Shown: positions 9,180 through 18,210, numbered from the stretch's first letter. The stretch is 64,000 bases of DNA from JAAXHB01 sp965214945 (GCA_965214945.1 OZ244029.1:1178001-1242000); one strand, 5' to 3'. Translations and numbers: made by a program. The notes: generated by a model not told the origin, from the letters alone.

Positions 9180-11138
9180 ATGACTTACCTGTGGCCGCGC
9201 CTTGAGCCTCTACTTCCGCAGGTGTCCAAGCCGGCGCGCTACATCGGCGGCGAGCAGGGGATGCAGGCCCCCGAACACGGCCCTGGCATCGTCTCGTGGC
9301 TGTTGACCTATCCCGACGTCTACGAGATTGGCCTGCCCAACCAGGGGTTGCAGATCCTTTATGAGATACTCAACGAGCACCCCGGCGCGGCCGCAGAGCG
9401 GGCTTACGCGCCCTGGGTCGATCTCGAGGCGCTGATGCGCGCGCGGCGGCTGCCGCTGTTCTCGGTGGACACCCACCGACCAGCCGGGCTCTTCGACGTG
9501 ATCGCGTTCAACCTCTCGGCCGAACTCACCTACACGAATCTGCTCAACTGCGTCGACCTGGCAGGCGCAGCGGTGCGCAGTGAGCATCGCAGCGGCGGCG
9601 ACCCGTTGATCTGCGCCGGGGGCCACTGCACCTACAACCCCGAGCCGCTGGCGGACTTCTTGGATTTTGTGGTGCTGGGCGACGGCGAGGAGGTAGTCAC
9701 AGAGGTCAACGAGGTGGTACTCGACTGGAAGGCGCGGGGTAAACGCAGTCGCCGATCGATGCTGCGGGAGCTGGCACGAGTCGATGGCGTGTATGTGCCT
9801 TCGCTCTACCGGGTGAACTACCGCTCTGACGGCAGGCTCGAAGCTGTTGCGCCCAGTTTCGGCGATGTCCCGGAGCGCGTGCACAAGCGGACGGTCGCGG
9901 ATCTCGCCGACTGGCCGTATCCCAAGCGTCAGCTCGTGCCTCTCACCGAGGTGGTACACGACCGCCTCAATGTCGAGGTGTTCAGGGGATGCACGCGGGG
10001 CTGCAGATTCTGTCAGGCGGGGATGATCACCCGACCGGTGCGAGAGCGCCCCGCCGAGCAGGTTCGCACAATGGTGCAGAACGGCCTGCGCCGCACCGGC
10101 TACGACGAAGTGGCGCTCACCTCGCTGAGCACTGCCGACTTCAGCGGAATAGAGCAGGTTGTGGCCGACACGGTGAGCGACGAGGCCTGCTCTCAAGTGG
10201 CCGTGGCTCTGCCCAGCCTGCGCGTCGACGCGTTCACCGTGGGGCTCGCCGCGCAGATACAGCGCGCCCGCCGCACCGGGCTGACTTTCGCGCCTGAGGC
10301 CGGCACCTGGCGGATGCGCCAGGTGATCAACAAGCTGATCTCCGATGATGACCTGTACGGAGCAGTGTCATCCGCGTACTCGCAGGGCTGGCGGCGGATG
10401 AAGCTCTACTTCTTGGTGGGCCTGCCCACCGAGACGGACGAGGACACCTTGGGCATCGCGGAGTTGGCCCGCAAATGCGTGGCGATAGGTCGCGCCCACC
10501 AGCGCTCGCCGTCGGTCACTGTGTCGGTTGGAGGGTTCGTGCCCAAGCCGTTCACGCCATTCCAGTGGTTCGGCCAGAACACCGCCGTCGAGCTCAGGCG
10601 CAAGATCGGCCTGCTGCGCAACAGCCTTCGCCGCGCCAAAGGCGTCAGGCTCAAGTGGCACGACCCGGCGGCGACACTGGTGGAAGGCATTGCCAGCCGA
10701 GGGGACCGACGCCTGGGGCCGGTTATCGAGCACGTATGGCGCAATGGCGGGACATTCCAGGAGTGGTCTGAGCATTTCGACAGTGGGCTCTGGCTCGACG
10801 CAATGGACGCCTGCGGCCTTGACGTCGACTGGTATGTCCACCGCCACCGCGACCTCGACGAGACGCTGCCGTGGGACCATCTCTCAGCCGGTTTGCATAA
10901 AGACTTCCTCTGGCAAGACTGGCGCGACGCCCTCAGCGAGGTCGGGTTGCCGGACTGCCGCTGGATCCCGTGTTACGACTGCGGAGCGTGCACCGGGTAC
11001 GGCATCGAGCACGTCGTGGCCTCGGCGAAGCCGCCCGCAGGCGGCAGCCAGGGCACCGGACCGCCGGTATTGCCTGCTCCGGTGCGGGTTAGCCTCACAA
11101 GGCCTCGACCTACGGTTTCGGTGTCGGCCGCGTCGTGA
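9180..11138 (+). CDS. TIGR03960-family B12-binding-type radical SAM protein
   Basis: Radical SAM enzyme of the TIGR03960 family, whose substrate is not established to my knowledge. The [4Fe-4S] cluster motif CxxxCxxC is C271, C275, C278 in FRGCTRGCRFCQAGM. The N-terminal half resembles the B12-binding-like domain (YIGGEQGMQ, LTYPDVYEIGLPNQGLQILYE). A C-terminal cysteine group CYDCGACTGYG near residue 600 is also typical. Length is 652 residues. It overlaps the DUF2344 gene by 4 bases, and in many bacteria the two are adjacent or fused, so they probably act together. The genes downstream (RNase E/G, L21, L27, Obg) hint at an RNA or ribosome link, but that is inference. Confidence 0.9.
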   Translation: MTYLWPRLEPLLPQVSKPARYIGGEQGMQAPEHGPGIVSWLLTYPDVYEIGLPNQGLQILYEILNEHPGAAAERAYAPWVDLEALMRARRLPLFSVDTHRPAGLFDVIAFNLSAELTYTNLLNCVDLAGAAVRSEHRSGGDPLICAGGHCTYNPEPLADFLDFVVLGDGEEVVTEVNEVVLDWKARGKRSRRSMLRELARVDGVYVPSLYRVNYRSDGRLEAVAPSFGDVPERVHKRTVADLADWPYPKRQLVPLTEVVHDRLNVEVFRGCTRGCRFCQAGMITRPVRERPAEQVRTMVQNGLRRTGYDEVALTSLSTADFSGIEQVVADTVSDEACSQVAVALPSLRVDAFTVGLAAQIQRARRTGLTFAPEAGTWRMRQVINKLISDDDLYGAVSSAYSQGWRRMKLYFLVGLPTETDEDTLGIAELARKCVAIGRAHQRSPSVTVSVGGFVPKPFTPFQWFGQNTAVELRRKIGLLRNSLRRAKGVRLKWHDPAATLVEGIASRGDRRLGPVIEHVWRNGGTFQEWSEHFDSGLWLDAMDACGLDVDWYVHRHRDLDETLPWDHLSAGLHKDFLWQDWRDALSEVGLPDCRWIPCYDCGACTGYGIEHVVASAKPPAGGSQGTGPPVLPAPVRVSLTRPRPTVSVSAAS

Positions 11139-12010
11139 CCGTCTTGAGCGCCCTCAAATCTGATGCTCGTGCGTCTGAGCCCGTGAGGCTGCGTCTCCGT
11201 TTCTGCAAGCGCGGCAAGGTGCGGTTCACGTCACACCGAGACGTGGCGCGGATCTGGGAGCGCGCGTTGCGGCGCGCCGGAGTGCCGGTTGCCTACTCTG
11301 CCGGCTTCGTCCGCCGGCCTCGCATCTCCTTCGGGCTGGCGCTGCCGACCTGCTACGAGTCTGACGCCGAGTATCTCGACGTGATGCTCGATCCGAGCCG
11401 CCCCGCGCCCGCGTGTCGACACGCCGAGGCCGATGCATTGAGCGAGGCGCTGCCGCGGGGGATGAGCGTGCTCGCCAGCGCCCGACTGCCGGGCCGTCGG
11501 CCGTCGTTGCAGCACACCGTCACGAGCTGCACCTGGCGGATCGACGCAACGGGCGCTGGATCACAGCTCGCCAGCGACGCGCTAGATCGGGCTCTGGCGT
11601 CAGATTTGCTGCTTGTGGAGCGCAAGCGTAAAGGGCGCGTCCGCACCGATGATATCCGCCCTTCGATTCTCGCGGCACGGGTGGACGGAGACACAATCGA
11701 CGGCGTCAGGCTTGTCGCCGAGCTTGGAACGCAGCCGCGGGCTACGCGTCCGACCGAGCTTCTGGCGAGCCTCAATCCCCCGCTGCGGGAGCTGAGGGTG
11801 CGCCGTCTTCATCAATGGATCACGACCGATGCCGGAGAGCGCTGCGAGCCGCTCGCAGCAGCCGGGCTGTCGGTCGCAGGGTCGGCAGCCGCAACCGCGA
11901 GGGCGCCGATCAGGCACAAGAAGGAACATCATGACGAACGATCGTCAGGCCGCCGCGGCCTCTGGGAAGGCGCGCGACGGCCGTCAGAACAGGCCCTCCG
12001 GCAGACATAA
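11135..12010 (+). CDS. TIGR03936 / DUF2344 radical SAM-associated protein
   Basis: Partner of the preceding radical SAM protein. It starts with GTG overlapping the upstream stop. Family features are LRLRFCKRGKVRFTSHRDVARIWERALRRAGVPVAYSAGF and RISFGLALPTCYESDAEYLD near the N-terminus. Length is 291 residues. The last 27 codons overlap the start of the RNase E/G gene in another frame; the C-terminal KKEHHDERSSGRRGLW is therefore probably unconstrained read-through of the RNase leader region. Biochemical role unknown. Confidence 0.85.
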   Translation: MTVLSALKSDARASEPVRLRLRFCKRGKVRFTSHRDVARIWERALRRAGVPVAYSAGFVRRPRISFGLALPTCYESDAEYLDVMLDPSRPAPACRHAEADALSEALPRGMSVLASARLPGRRPSLQHTVTSCTWRIDATGAGSQLASDALDRALASDLLLVERKRKGRVRTDDIRPSILAARVDGDTIDGVRLVAELGTQPRATRPTELLASLNPPLRELRVRRLHQWITTDAGERCEPLAAAGLSVAGSAAATARAPIRHKKEHHDERSSGRRGLWEGARRPSEQALRQT

Positions 12011-13880
12011 CAAGCCTCCCCGCCGCAGGCGCGGCAAGCGCAGACAGCATCGGAGGAAAGCTCAGCAGAACCGGCCTCAAGTCGGGCAGAAAGCCAAGCC
12101 CAATCAACGGCAGCGTGCCAAACCTACACGCCCGGCCCCCGAGGTCACGCCTGTCAATCCTGCCACTGTCAGAACGAGGCCCAAGACTGCGGCCCCTAAG
12201 GATCTCAAGCCCGCAGTCCCGAAAGATCTCAAACCAGCGGTTCCCAAGGGCGCTGGGCCGAGGCCTCAGCCTGGAAGAGGCGCCAGGCTTCGAGACAGCG
12301 CGCCCGCGCCCGCAGCTCCCAGAAAGCCAAAGATAGGTGACACGCGACCCGCCCCGCCGAGTTCGCCCCCGGGGGGCGGTCGTGCCGGAAGGCGACGCCG
12401 GGGCCGAAGCCGCAGGCGAGGGCGCAGCAGCACTCCGCCCCAGTCAGGCCCGGTAGAGGCCGTCACCTTTGACGAGCCCGTGGCCTTGGACGAGAAGAGC
12501 CTCAAGAGGCGCAGAGGCCGAACCCGCAGGGGACAGCCGTTGGGCCGTTACAGCATGTACGTGCACGTAGGCGAGAAGGCAACGCACATTGCCGTGCTCG
12601 AGGGCAGGAGACTGATCGAGTACCTCGTCTCGCGCCCATCCGACGACATCAGCCAGATCCACGGCAACATCTACCTGGGCCGAGTGCAGAACGTGCTTCC
12701 GGGAATGGAGACCGCGTTCATCGAGATAGGCACCCCGAAGAACGCGGTCATCTACCGCGGCGACGTCCGTCATGATCCGGACGAGGTCGAGTCCAGCGCC
12801 AAGAAAACCGGCAACAAGGCCAAGTCCGGACGCAAGGGCAAGCCTAAGGGCGCGAGCAGGAAGTCCAGGCTCCGCATCGAGGATGTGCTCAAGCCCGGTC
12901 AGGAGCTGTTATGTCAGGTCATCAAGAACCCGATCGGCGGCAAAGGGGCTCGTCTTACTCAAGAGGTCTCGCTTGCGGGACGCTTCGTGGTGCTCGTACC
13001 CAACTCATCGGGTTTGGGCATCTCCAAGCGGCTGCCTGAGCGCGAGCGCCGGCGGCTACGGGCGGTCCTCCAGGGAATCCAGCCCAAGAGCCACGGGCTG
13101 ATCTTGCGCACCGCCGCGGAGAACGTCACCGCGGAGGAGATTGAGCGAGATGTCAGCCGACTGACGAGTCAGTGGAGCGCTATCAGCAAGCTGATGAAGC
13201 GCTCCAGAGCCCCGACTTTGCTGTACCGGGAGCCCGAGGCGACGTTGCGCCTGATCCGCGAGGAACTCACCGCCGAGTATCGGCGGGTCAAGATCGACGA
13301 CAAGGCCCTCTACGACGAGGTCTCCGGCTACATCTCCTCCATCATTCCGCCGCTGGCAGATCGTGTGGAGTACTACGACGTGTCCAAGCAGAGGCTGGCG
13401 CTGTTCGAGCGCTACTACGTCGTGGAGCAGCTGCGCAAGGCGCTCGGCCGTAAAGTGTGGCTCCCTTCCGGCGGGTCGCTGGTGATAGAACACACCGAAG
13501 CACTCACTGTGGTGGATGTGAACACCGCCAAGAACGTCGGTAAGTCCAACCTCGAAGAGACTGTTCTGGCCAACAACCTGGAGGCTGCCGAGGAGCTGGC
13601 CCGCCAGTTGCGCCTGCGCGACATCGGCGGGATCATTGTGGTGGACTTCGTCGACATGGATGTGGCCGCGAACCGCGTCAAGGTCGCCCAGACCTTCCGA
13701 AATGCCCTGGCGCGCGACAAAACCCGCACCCAGGTGCTGGAGCTGAGCGAACTCGGACTGCTCGAGATGACCCGCAAGCGCAGCGGCGAAGGGCTTCTCG
13801 AGTCGCTCTCCGACGACTGCGGGCACTGTGAGGGTAGGGGCTATCGGCTGCGCGACGGCCTGCTGCGCGAACTGGACTGA
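11931..13880 (+). CDS. rng: Ribonuclease E/G family endoribonuclease
   Basis: Single-strand endoribonuclease for rRNA maturation and mRNA decay. ATG 11931 is preceded by AAGAAGGAA and gives 649 residues. The first 200 residues are a Lys/Arg/Pro-rich, presumably disordered RNA-binding extension containing the repeat PKDLKPAV twice. The S1 domain follows (YLGRVQNVLPGMETAFIEIG) with a basic insert KAKSGRKGKPKGASRKSRLR. The catalytic core has the DNase I-like metal-binding segments LTVVDVNTAKNVG and IIVVDFVDMD, and ends with the Zn-link CGHCEGRGYRL. It could be called rne or rng; actinobacterial enzymes are intermediate. Neighbours rplU, rpmA and obg match the usual ribosome-assembly cluster. Confidence 0.93.
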   Translation: MTNDRQAAAASGKARDGRQNRPSGRHNKPPRRRRGKRRQHRRKAQQNRPQVGQKAKPNQRQRAKPTRPAPEVTPVNPATVRTRPKTAAPKDLKPAVPKDLKPAVPKGAGPRPQPGRGARLRDSAPAPAAPRKPKIGDTRPAPPSSPPGGGRAGRRRRGRSRRRGRSSTPPQSGPVEAVTFDEPVALDEKSLKRRRGRTRRGQPLGRYSMYVHVGEKATHIAVLEGRRLIEYLVSRPSDDISQIHGNIYLGRVQNVLPGMETAFIEIGTPKNAVIYRGDVRHDPDEVESSAKKTGNKAKSGRKGKPKGASRKSRLRIEDVLKPGQELLCQVIKNPIGGKGARLTQEVSLAGRFVVLVPNSSGLGISKRLPERERRRLRAVLQGIQPKSHGLILRTAAENVTAEEIERDVSRLTSQWSAISKLMKRSRAPTLLYREPEATLRLIREELTAEYRRVKIDDKALYDEVSGYISSIIPPLADRVEYYDVSKQRLALFERYYVVEQLRKALGRKVWLPSGGSLVIEHTEALTVVDVNTAKNVGKSNLEETVLANNLEAAEELARQLRLRDIGGIIVVDFVDMDVAANRVKVAQTFRNALARDKTRTQVLELSELGLLEMTRKRSGEGLLESLSDDCGHCEGRGYRLRDGLLRELD

Positions 13881-13929
13881 CTCCGTATCTGCGCGGCTCG
13901 AGGCGTGTGGCAGCCGCGGGGGGCTCTGC

Positions 13930-13935
13930 TACGCT
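13930..13935 (+). promoter_or_regulatory. -10 box for leaderless rplU
   Basis: TACGCT ends eight bases before the GTG start of rplU at 13944, inside the 63-base gap after the RNase gene. No Shine-Dalgarno sequence is present. Confidence 0.5.
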
Positions 13936-13943
13936 GCCCTGCC

Positions 13944-14258
13944 GTGTACGCAGTTGTGAGCACCGGCGGCAAGCAATATCGGGTCAGGCGCGGCCAGCGG
14001 ATTGAAGTGGAGCGCGTCGGTGAGCCCGGCAGCGAGGTATCGCTGCGCCCCGTGCTGCTGGTGGACGACGACCGCGTGCTCGCTAGGCCGTCGGAGCTGT
14101 CCGCGGTGACCGTCAGCGCGTTGGTGGTGGACGAGCACCGGGGCCCGAAGATCCGCGGGTTCAAGTACAAGAACAAGAGCAACCAGCGGCGCCGTTGGGG
14201 TCATCGTCAGACGCTCGCCACCATTGAGATAACCGACATCTCAGCAGGTGCCGGCTAG
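13944..14258 (+). CDS. rplU: Ribosomal protein L21
   Basis: Large-subunit ribosomal protein. From GTG 13944 the protein is 104 residues, the standard size, beginning MYAVVSTGGKQYRVRRGQRI. The C-terminal signature KIRGFKYKNKSNQRRRWGHR binds 23S rRNA. A longer in-frame start at 13905 would add 13 residues with no family match. rpmA follows after 30 bases, the universal rplU-rpmA pairing. Confidence 0.96.
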   Translation: MYAVVSTGGKQYRVRRGQRIEVERVGEPGSEVSLRPVLLVDDDRVLARPSELSAVTVSALVVDEHRGPKIRGFKYKNKSNQRRRWGHRQTLATIEITDISAGAG

Positions 14259-14288
14259 CCGCGGTACTTAGCAGGGAGGCCGATCGCG

Positions 14289-14543
14289 ATGTCAAAGACC
14301 AAGGGTGGCGGTTCCAGTCGAAACGGACGCGACTCGAACGCTCAGCGCTTGGGCGTGAAGGTGTACGACGGAGGCCGGGTGCTGGCCGGCGCCATCATCG
14401 TGCGCCAGCGCGGCACCAAGTTCCATCCCGGCGCGAACGTCGGGCGCGGCGGGGACGACACGCTGTTTGCCAAAGCCGACGGCGTCATTAAGTTCGGCTC
14501 GCGCCGTGGCCGCAAGCTCATTGACGTCGTAGCCGCGGACTGA
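14289..14543 (+). CDS. rpmA: Ribosomal protein L27
   Basis: Large-subunit protein whose N-terminus reaches the peptidyl-transferase centre. It is 84 residues: MSKTKGGGSSRNGRDSNAQR, then LGVKVYDGGRVLAGAIIVRQRGTKFHPG. There is no N-terminal leader before the Gly-rich start, so no protease maturation of the Firmicutes kind is expected. A GGGAGG ribosome site precedes the ATG. Confidence 0.97.
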   Translation: MSKTKGGGSSRNGRDSNAQRLGVKVYDGGRVLAGAIIVRQRGTKFHPGANVGRGGDDTLFAKADGVIKFGSRRGRKLIDVVAAD

Positions 14544-14672
14544 TCCGCCCGCCGCCCACAAGAGCGCCCAGCTGCCAGTACGTTTACCGGCCTGAGGCGG
14601 CGTCCATTCGGAATCCGGGGGCGGGTCGCAGGATCTGACAGCCGCTGAGTGTCGACACTTAGCCTGAACACG

Positions 14673-15995
14673 ATGTCCGGATTCGTCGACGAGTGCAACT
14701 TGCACGTCACCGCGGGCGACGGCGGTGCCGGCTGCGTGGCGTTTCGGCGTGAGGCTCACGTGGCGCGGGGCGGCCCTAACGGCGGCGACGGTGGCACGGG
14801 GGGTGACGTGTGGCTGGTTGCAGAGCGCAACGTCGCATCGTTGCTCGCATTCCGCGACCACCCCCATCGGCGGGCCGGAAACGGCCGGCACGGCGGCGGG
14901 AGCAACCGCCACGGCGCCCGTGGCGCCGACTTGGAGGTGCCCGTGCCAGTCGGCACAACGGTGCTCGACCATCAGAACAGGTCGTTCCTGGCCGATCTGG
15001 ACGCGCACGGCGAAAGGTGGCTAGCGGCCAGGGCCGGCGAGGGCGGACGCGGCAATGCCCGCTTCGCTTCCAGAGGGCGGCCTGCGCCCGCCTTCGCGGA
15101 ACAGGGCGAACCCGGGGAGCGGCGCTGGCTGCGCCTTGAGCTGAAGCTGCTGGCAGACGTGGCCATCATCGGGTTTCCCAACGCCGGGAAGTCGACCTTC
15201 ATCAGCCGCGTGTCCGCCGCCAAGCCGAAGATCGCCGACTATCCCTTCACGACGCTCGAGCCCAACCTCGGCGTGGTGCGCATCGACCATTCCACCGAGC
15301 TGGTGCTTGCCGACATCCCCGGACTGATCGCACACGCTGGGCGCGGCAAGGGACTGGGCCACCGCTTCCTGCGCCATACCGAGCGCGCACGGGTGCTGCT
15401 GGTGCTGGTGGATCTGTCGCCGTGGAGCCTGGAGCCGCCGCAGGAACAGCTCGCCATTCTGCTTCACGAGCTGGGCGACTACCGGCCCGAGCTTGCCAGA
15501 AAGCCCCGTCTGGTGGTCGGCAGCCGGGCAGATCTCGCCGCTGAGCCGAGCGTTTCCGATGATCGACCCTCCTCACGCGGGCCGTTCGGGCTTCGGGTGT
15601 CGTCGGTGACAGGCGAGGGCATCGCCGACGTTCTGCACCAACTGACGCGCCTGGTGTCACAGGCTCGGCGGGCCGATCCGGTCGCGACCACGACGGAGAT
15701 TCACCGCCCTGTACCGACCGAGGCCGCTGTCATCCGCCAACACGACGGCTCGTGGCTCGTGACCGGCCGCGCCGCCGAGCGGGCCGTCGCGTTGAGTGAC
15801 CTTACCGACCCCGGAGCGATGGCCTACGCCCAGGATCGGTTGCGCACCCTGGGCGTAGAGCGGTCTCTGGTACGCGCGGGCGCGGCCGGCGGCGACACGG
15901 TCCGCATCGGCGACTTCGTGTTCGATTACCAACCCGACGACGAGATGTGTACAGGCGACAGGCGCTCAGCATCAGGCGCCGGACGGTTGCGATGA
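14673..15995 (+). CDS. obg: Obg/CgtA ribosome-assembly GTPase with atypical G4 motif
   Basis: Essential GTPase for 50S assembly and stress control. Start at ATG 14673 (MSGFVDECNLHVTAGDGGAG) fits the family; GTG 14649 is also in frame. The 440-residue protein has the glycine-rich Obg fold (GGPNGGDGGTGGDVW), then the G domain with G1 GFPNAGKST, G3 DIPGL and G5 SSVTGEG, then a C-terminal OCT domain (WLVTGRAAERAVALSDLTDP). The G4 guanine-specificity motif, normally NKxD, reads S284-R-A-D287. The stop overlaps the proB start as ATGA. Confidence 0.94.
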   Translation: MSGFVDECNLHVTAGDGGAGCVAFRREAHVARGGPNGGDGGTGGDVWLVAERNVASLLAFRDHPHRRAGNGRHGGGSNRHGARGADLEVPVPVGTTVLDHQNRSFLADLDAHGERWLAARAGEGGRGNARFASRGRPAPAFAEQGEPGERRWLRLELKLLADVAIIGFPNAGKSTFISRVSAAKPKIADYPFTTLEPNLGVVRIDHSTELVLADIPGLIAHAGRGKGLGHRFLRHTERARVLLVLVDLSPWSLEPPQEQLAILLHELGDYRPELARKPRLVVGSRADLAAEPSVSDDRPSSRGPFGLRVSSVTGEGIADVLHQLTRLVSQARRADPVATTTEIHRPVPTEAAVIRQHDGSWLVTGRAAERAVALSDLTDPGAMAYAQDRLRTLGVERSLVRAGAAGGDTVRIGDFVFDYQPDDEMCTGDRRSASGAGRLR

Positions 15996-17134
15996 CATCT
16001 AGTGTTCAGCGTCGCTGCGCCGAGCGGGCACGAGCGCTCACCGTCGTGGTGAAGATCGGCACATCTTCGGTGACCGACCGTGACGGCACCATCGACCGAG
16101 CGCCGATTGAGAAGCTCTGCAGGGAAGTGGCCGGTCTTCGAGCTCGCGGCGATCGTGTGGTGGTGGTGTCCAGCGGAGCTATCGCGGCCGGGCTTCCCGA
16201 GCTCGGGCTGGCCGGACGGCGCCGCAATATCGACACGCAGACGCTGCAGGCCGTGTCGACTGTGGGCCAGTGCGCCCTGATGGGCGTGTACCGCGAGGCG
16301 TTCGCTGATCACGGTCTCACAGCCGGGCAGGTGCTGCTGGTGCCGCTGGACTTCGTGATTCGCACTCAGTACCTGCACGCCGGCGCTACGCTGCTGCGCC
16401 TGCTCGATCTGGGAGTGGTGCCGGTGGTCAACGAAAATGACGCCGTCGCTGACGACGAGATCCGATGGGGTGACAACGACCGGATTGCGGCGCTGGTGGC
16501 CAACCTGGTTCGCGCCGACGTGCTGGTGCTGCTGACCGACACCGTCGGCGTGCTCACTGACGACCCGCGCCGCGGATCCGGTGAGGCGTCGCTGATCTCT
16601 GAGATCGTCAACATCGACCGACGGCTCGAACGGCGCGTCGGCGGCGCCGGCTCGAGCCGCGGCAGCGGCGGCATGGCTTCCAAGCTCACTGCGGCACGTG
16701 TTGCGTCATGGTCAGGTATCCCGGCGGTGATCGCTGATGCCAGACGGCCCTGCGTTCTTGCCGATGCAGTAGATTCGAAGCCCGACGTGGGCACCGTGGT
16801 GCGCGCCAGAAGCCAGCGCCTGCCGGCGCGCAAGTTGTGGATCGGCTTTGCCGTCGGCGCCGCGGGTGAGGTGGTCGTGGACGCCGGTGCTCGAGCAGCT
16901 CTGGGCCGGGGCAAGTCACTGTTGGCGATAGGCGTGCGCGAGATAAGGGGTGACTTCGACGCCGGCGCGCCGGTGGAGGTGCGCGACGAGCACGGCGACC
17001 TCTTCGCCAAAGGCTTGGCCCGCCACGCCAGCGGCGAGCTGCGCCAAAGCGCCGGCCTTCGAAGCGACGCCATGCCCGAGGGCCTCCCGCACGTGGTGAT
17101 CCACGCAAACGACTTAGTGATGCTAGAAAACTGA
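15992..17134 (+). CDS. proB: Glutamate 5-kinase
   Basis: First enzyme of proline synthesis; phosphorylates glutamate. ATG 15992 overlaps the obg stop, giving 380 residues. The amino-acid kinase domain shows VVVKIGTSSVTDRDG, VVVVSSGAIAAGLPEL, PVVNENDAVADDEIRWGDND and GTGG-like GSSRGSGGMASKLTAAR. A C-terminal PUA domain starts near residue 290. The partner proA lies 2.8 kb downstream, separated by the oppositely oriented pspA and murJ. Confidence 0.94.
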   Translation: MTSSVQRRCAERARALTVVVKIGTSSVTDRDGTIDRAPIEKLCREVAGLRARGDRVVVVSSGAIAAGLPELGLAGRRRNIDTQTLQAVSTVGQCALMGVYREAFADHGLTAGQVLLVPLDFVIRTQYLHAGATLLRLLDLGVVPVVNENDAVADDEIRWGDNDRIAALVANLVRADVLVLLTDTVGVLTDDPRRGSGEASLISEIVNIDRRLERRVGGAGSSRGSGGMASKLTAARVASWSGIPAVIADARRPCVLADAVDSKPDVGTVVRARSQRLPARKLWIGFAVGAAGEVVVDAGARAALGRGKSLLAIGVREIRGDFDAGAPVEVRDEHGDLFAKGLARHASGELRQSAGLRSDAMPEGLPHVVIHANDLVMLEN

Positions 17135-17171
17135 CACCGCGTCGTGCGGCATTCTCAAGAGCGCTGCGTTC

Positions 17172-17951
17172 TCAGCGGTTTGACCGTCCACCGCCATTTT
17201 TGGCTGTATCCGCGCTGGCAGGGGTGCCGGGCGCGAGTTCGAGCTGCTTGCGGATCTGATCCAGCCGGGCCTTGGCCTCAAGGGTGCGGGCAGCGGCCTC
17301 GATCTCAAGCATCGCGGTGTTGGCACCGCCCTCTGTCAGTTCCGCTACGCCTTTCGCCTTTGCGTAGCGCGCCTCGATCTTGTCGCGCACCTCATTGAAG
17401 GTGGGCACATCGTCGCCCACCGACTCCGACAGCGAACTCATGGCCTCGTTCATCTGCTCCTGCATGCGGGCCTGATCGAGCTGTCCGAGGAGCTTCTGAC
17501 GCTCATGCAGCTTGCGCTGCAAGCCGACCGCGTTCTGCGTCACCGCCTCTTTGGCCTGATCGGCCGCTTCGGAGGCCTGGAAATGCAGCGACTTGAGGGT
17601 CTCGATCTCTCCTTCGAGAGTTATGAGACGCGCCGCGAACTGCTCTGCAGCGTTGGTGAACGACAGGGTCTTGGCCTCGTCGCTTTCTAAGGATGCCTGC
17701 TCCGCCATCATCAGCGCGTGGCGGGCGTTGCCGTTGACTCGCTCGAGGTCCGACAGCGCCCGGCTGAGCCGCATCTCGGTCTGCTTCTGGTTGGCGATCA
17801 CCGCGGCCGCCTGATCCTTGAGGCGCCGATGCTGCTCACGGGCTTCGCTGATCGCCTGCTCAAGCTGAACTTTGGGATCGGCGGTCTCCTCGAGGCGGCT
17901 GTCCAGGCGAGCCGTCCAGTACTTCCAGCGGCGTTTCAGGTGCTGCCACAT
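17172..17951 (-). CDS. pspA: PspA/IM30 family membrane-stress protein
   Basis: ESCRT-III-like peripheral membrane protein that protects membrane integrity. It is 259 residues and almost wholly helical and coiled coil. It begins MWQHLKRRWKYWTARLDSRLEETADPKVQLEQAISEAREQHRRLKDQAAAVIANQKQ, the usual PspA N-terminal pattern, and ends with a Pro/Ala tail. It is convergent with proB. A TAAGTT box six bases before its ATG suggests a leaderless transcript. The gene name follows the family; regulation by PspF or ClgR-type proteins is not visible. Confidence 0.85.
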   Translation of the reverse strand: MWQHLKRRWKYWTARLDSRLEETADPKVQLEQAISEAREQHRRLKDQAAAVIANQKQTEMRLSRALSDLERVNGNARHALMMAEQASLESDEAKTLSFTNAAEQFAARLITLEGEIETLKSLHFQASEAADQAKEAVTQNAVGLQRKLHERQKLLGQLDQARMQEQMNEAMSSLSESVGDDVPTFNEVRDKIEARYAKAKGVAELTEGGANTAMLEIEAAARTLEAKARLDQIRKQLELAPGTPASADTAKNGGGRSNR

Positions 17952-17957
17952 GAACTG

Positions 17958-17963
17958 AACTTA
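17958..17963 (-). promoter_or_regulatory. -10 box for leaderless pspA
   Basis: On the minus strand TAAGTT ends six bases before the ATG of pspA. The box also contains the stop codon TAA of the small upstream reading frame at 17961-18053. Confidence 0.5.
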
Positions 17964-18053
17964 CTCTCGCCGGTCTGCGGGGGGACACCCGGACCGCCTC
18001 GAGCGCCGGCGCATGCTGATGAGGGCGTGCAGCCGGTCATCGAGATACAACAC
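17961..18053 (-). CDS. Possible 30-residue leaderless small protein upstream of pspA
   Basis: GTG at 18053 opens a 30-codon frame starting MLYLDDRLHALISMRRRSRR and ending in TAA just before pspA. It is preceded at exactly six bases by TATGAT, itself preceded by TGG (an extended -10). The predicted peptide is amphipathic at the start and very basic in the middle, so membrane contact is conceivable. I do not recognise a family. Support rests on the promoter geometry alone; a chance frame is quite possible. Confidence 0.35.
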   Translation of the reverse strand: MLYLDDRLHALISMRRRSRRSGCPPADRRE

Positions 18054-18059
18054 AGCCTC

Positions 18060-18065
18060 ATCATA
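18060..18065 (-). promoter_or_regulatory. Extended -10 promoter between murJ and pspA
   Basis: TGGTATGAT on the minus strand is a near-consensus extended -10. Transcription would begin about at the GTG of the 30-codon frame, or produce a roughly 100-base leader for pspA. Confidence 0.45.
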
Positions 18066-18210
18066 CCAGGCGCTGTTCATCAGCTCTGCGTGCTCGGGCC
18101 AGAGTGCTTTGCCCGGGCGGGGAGACCTGCTTAGCCCGCCGGGATCAAGCCCTGCCAGTCAAAAAACGCCGCAAGCACGCCCAAACACTCTGGCCTTCGA
18201 GGAACTGGCC

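Noticed and set aside
9210..10196. Long minus-strand open frame opposite the radical SAM gene
   Set aside because: Shadow frame of a clear gene with CxxxCxxC; composition is that of antisense codons.
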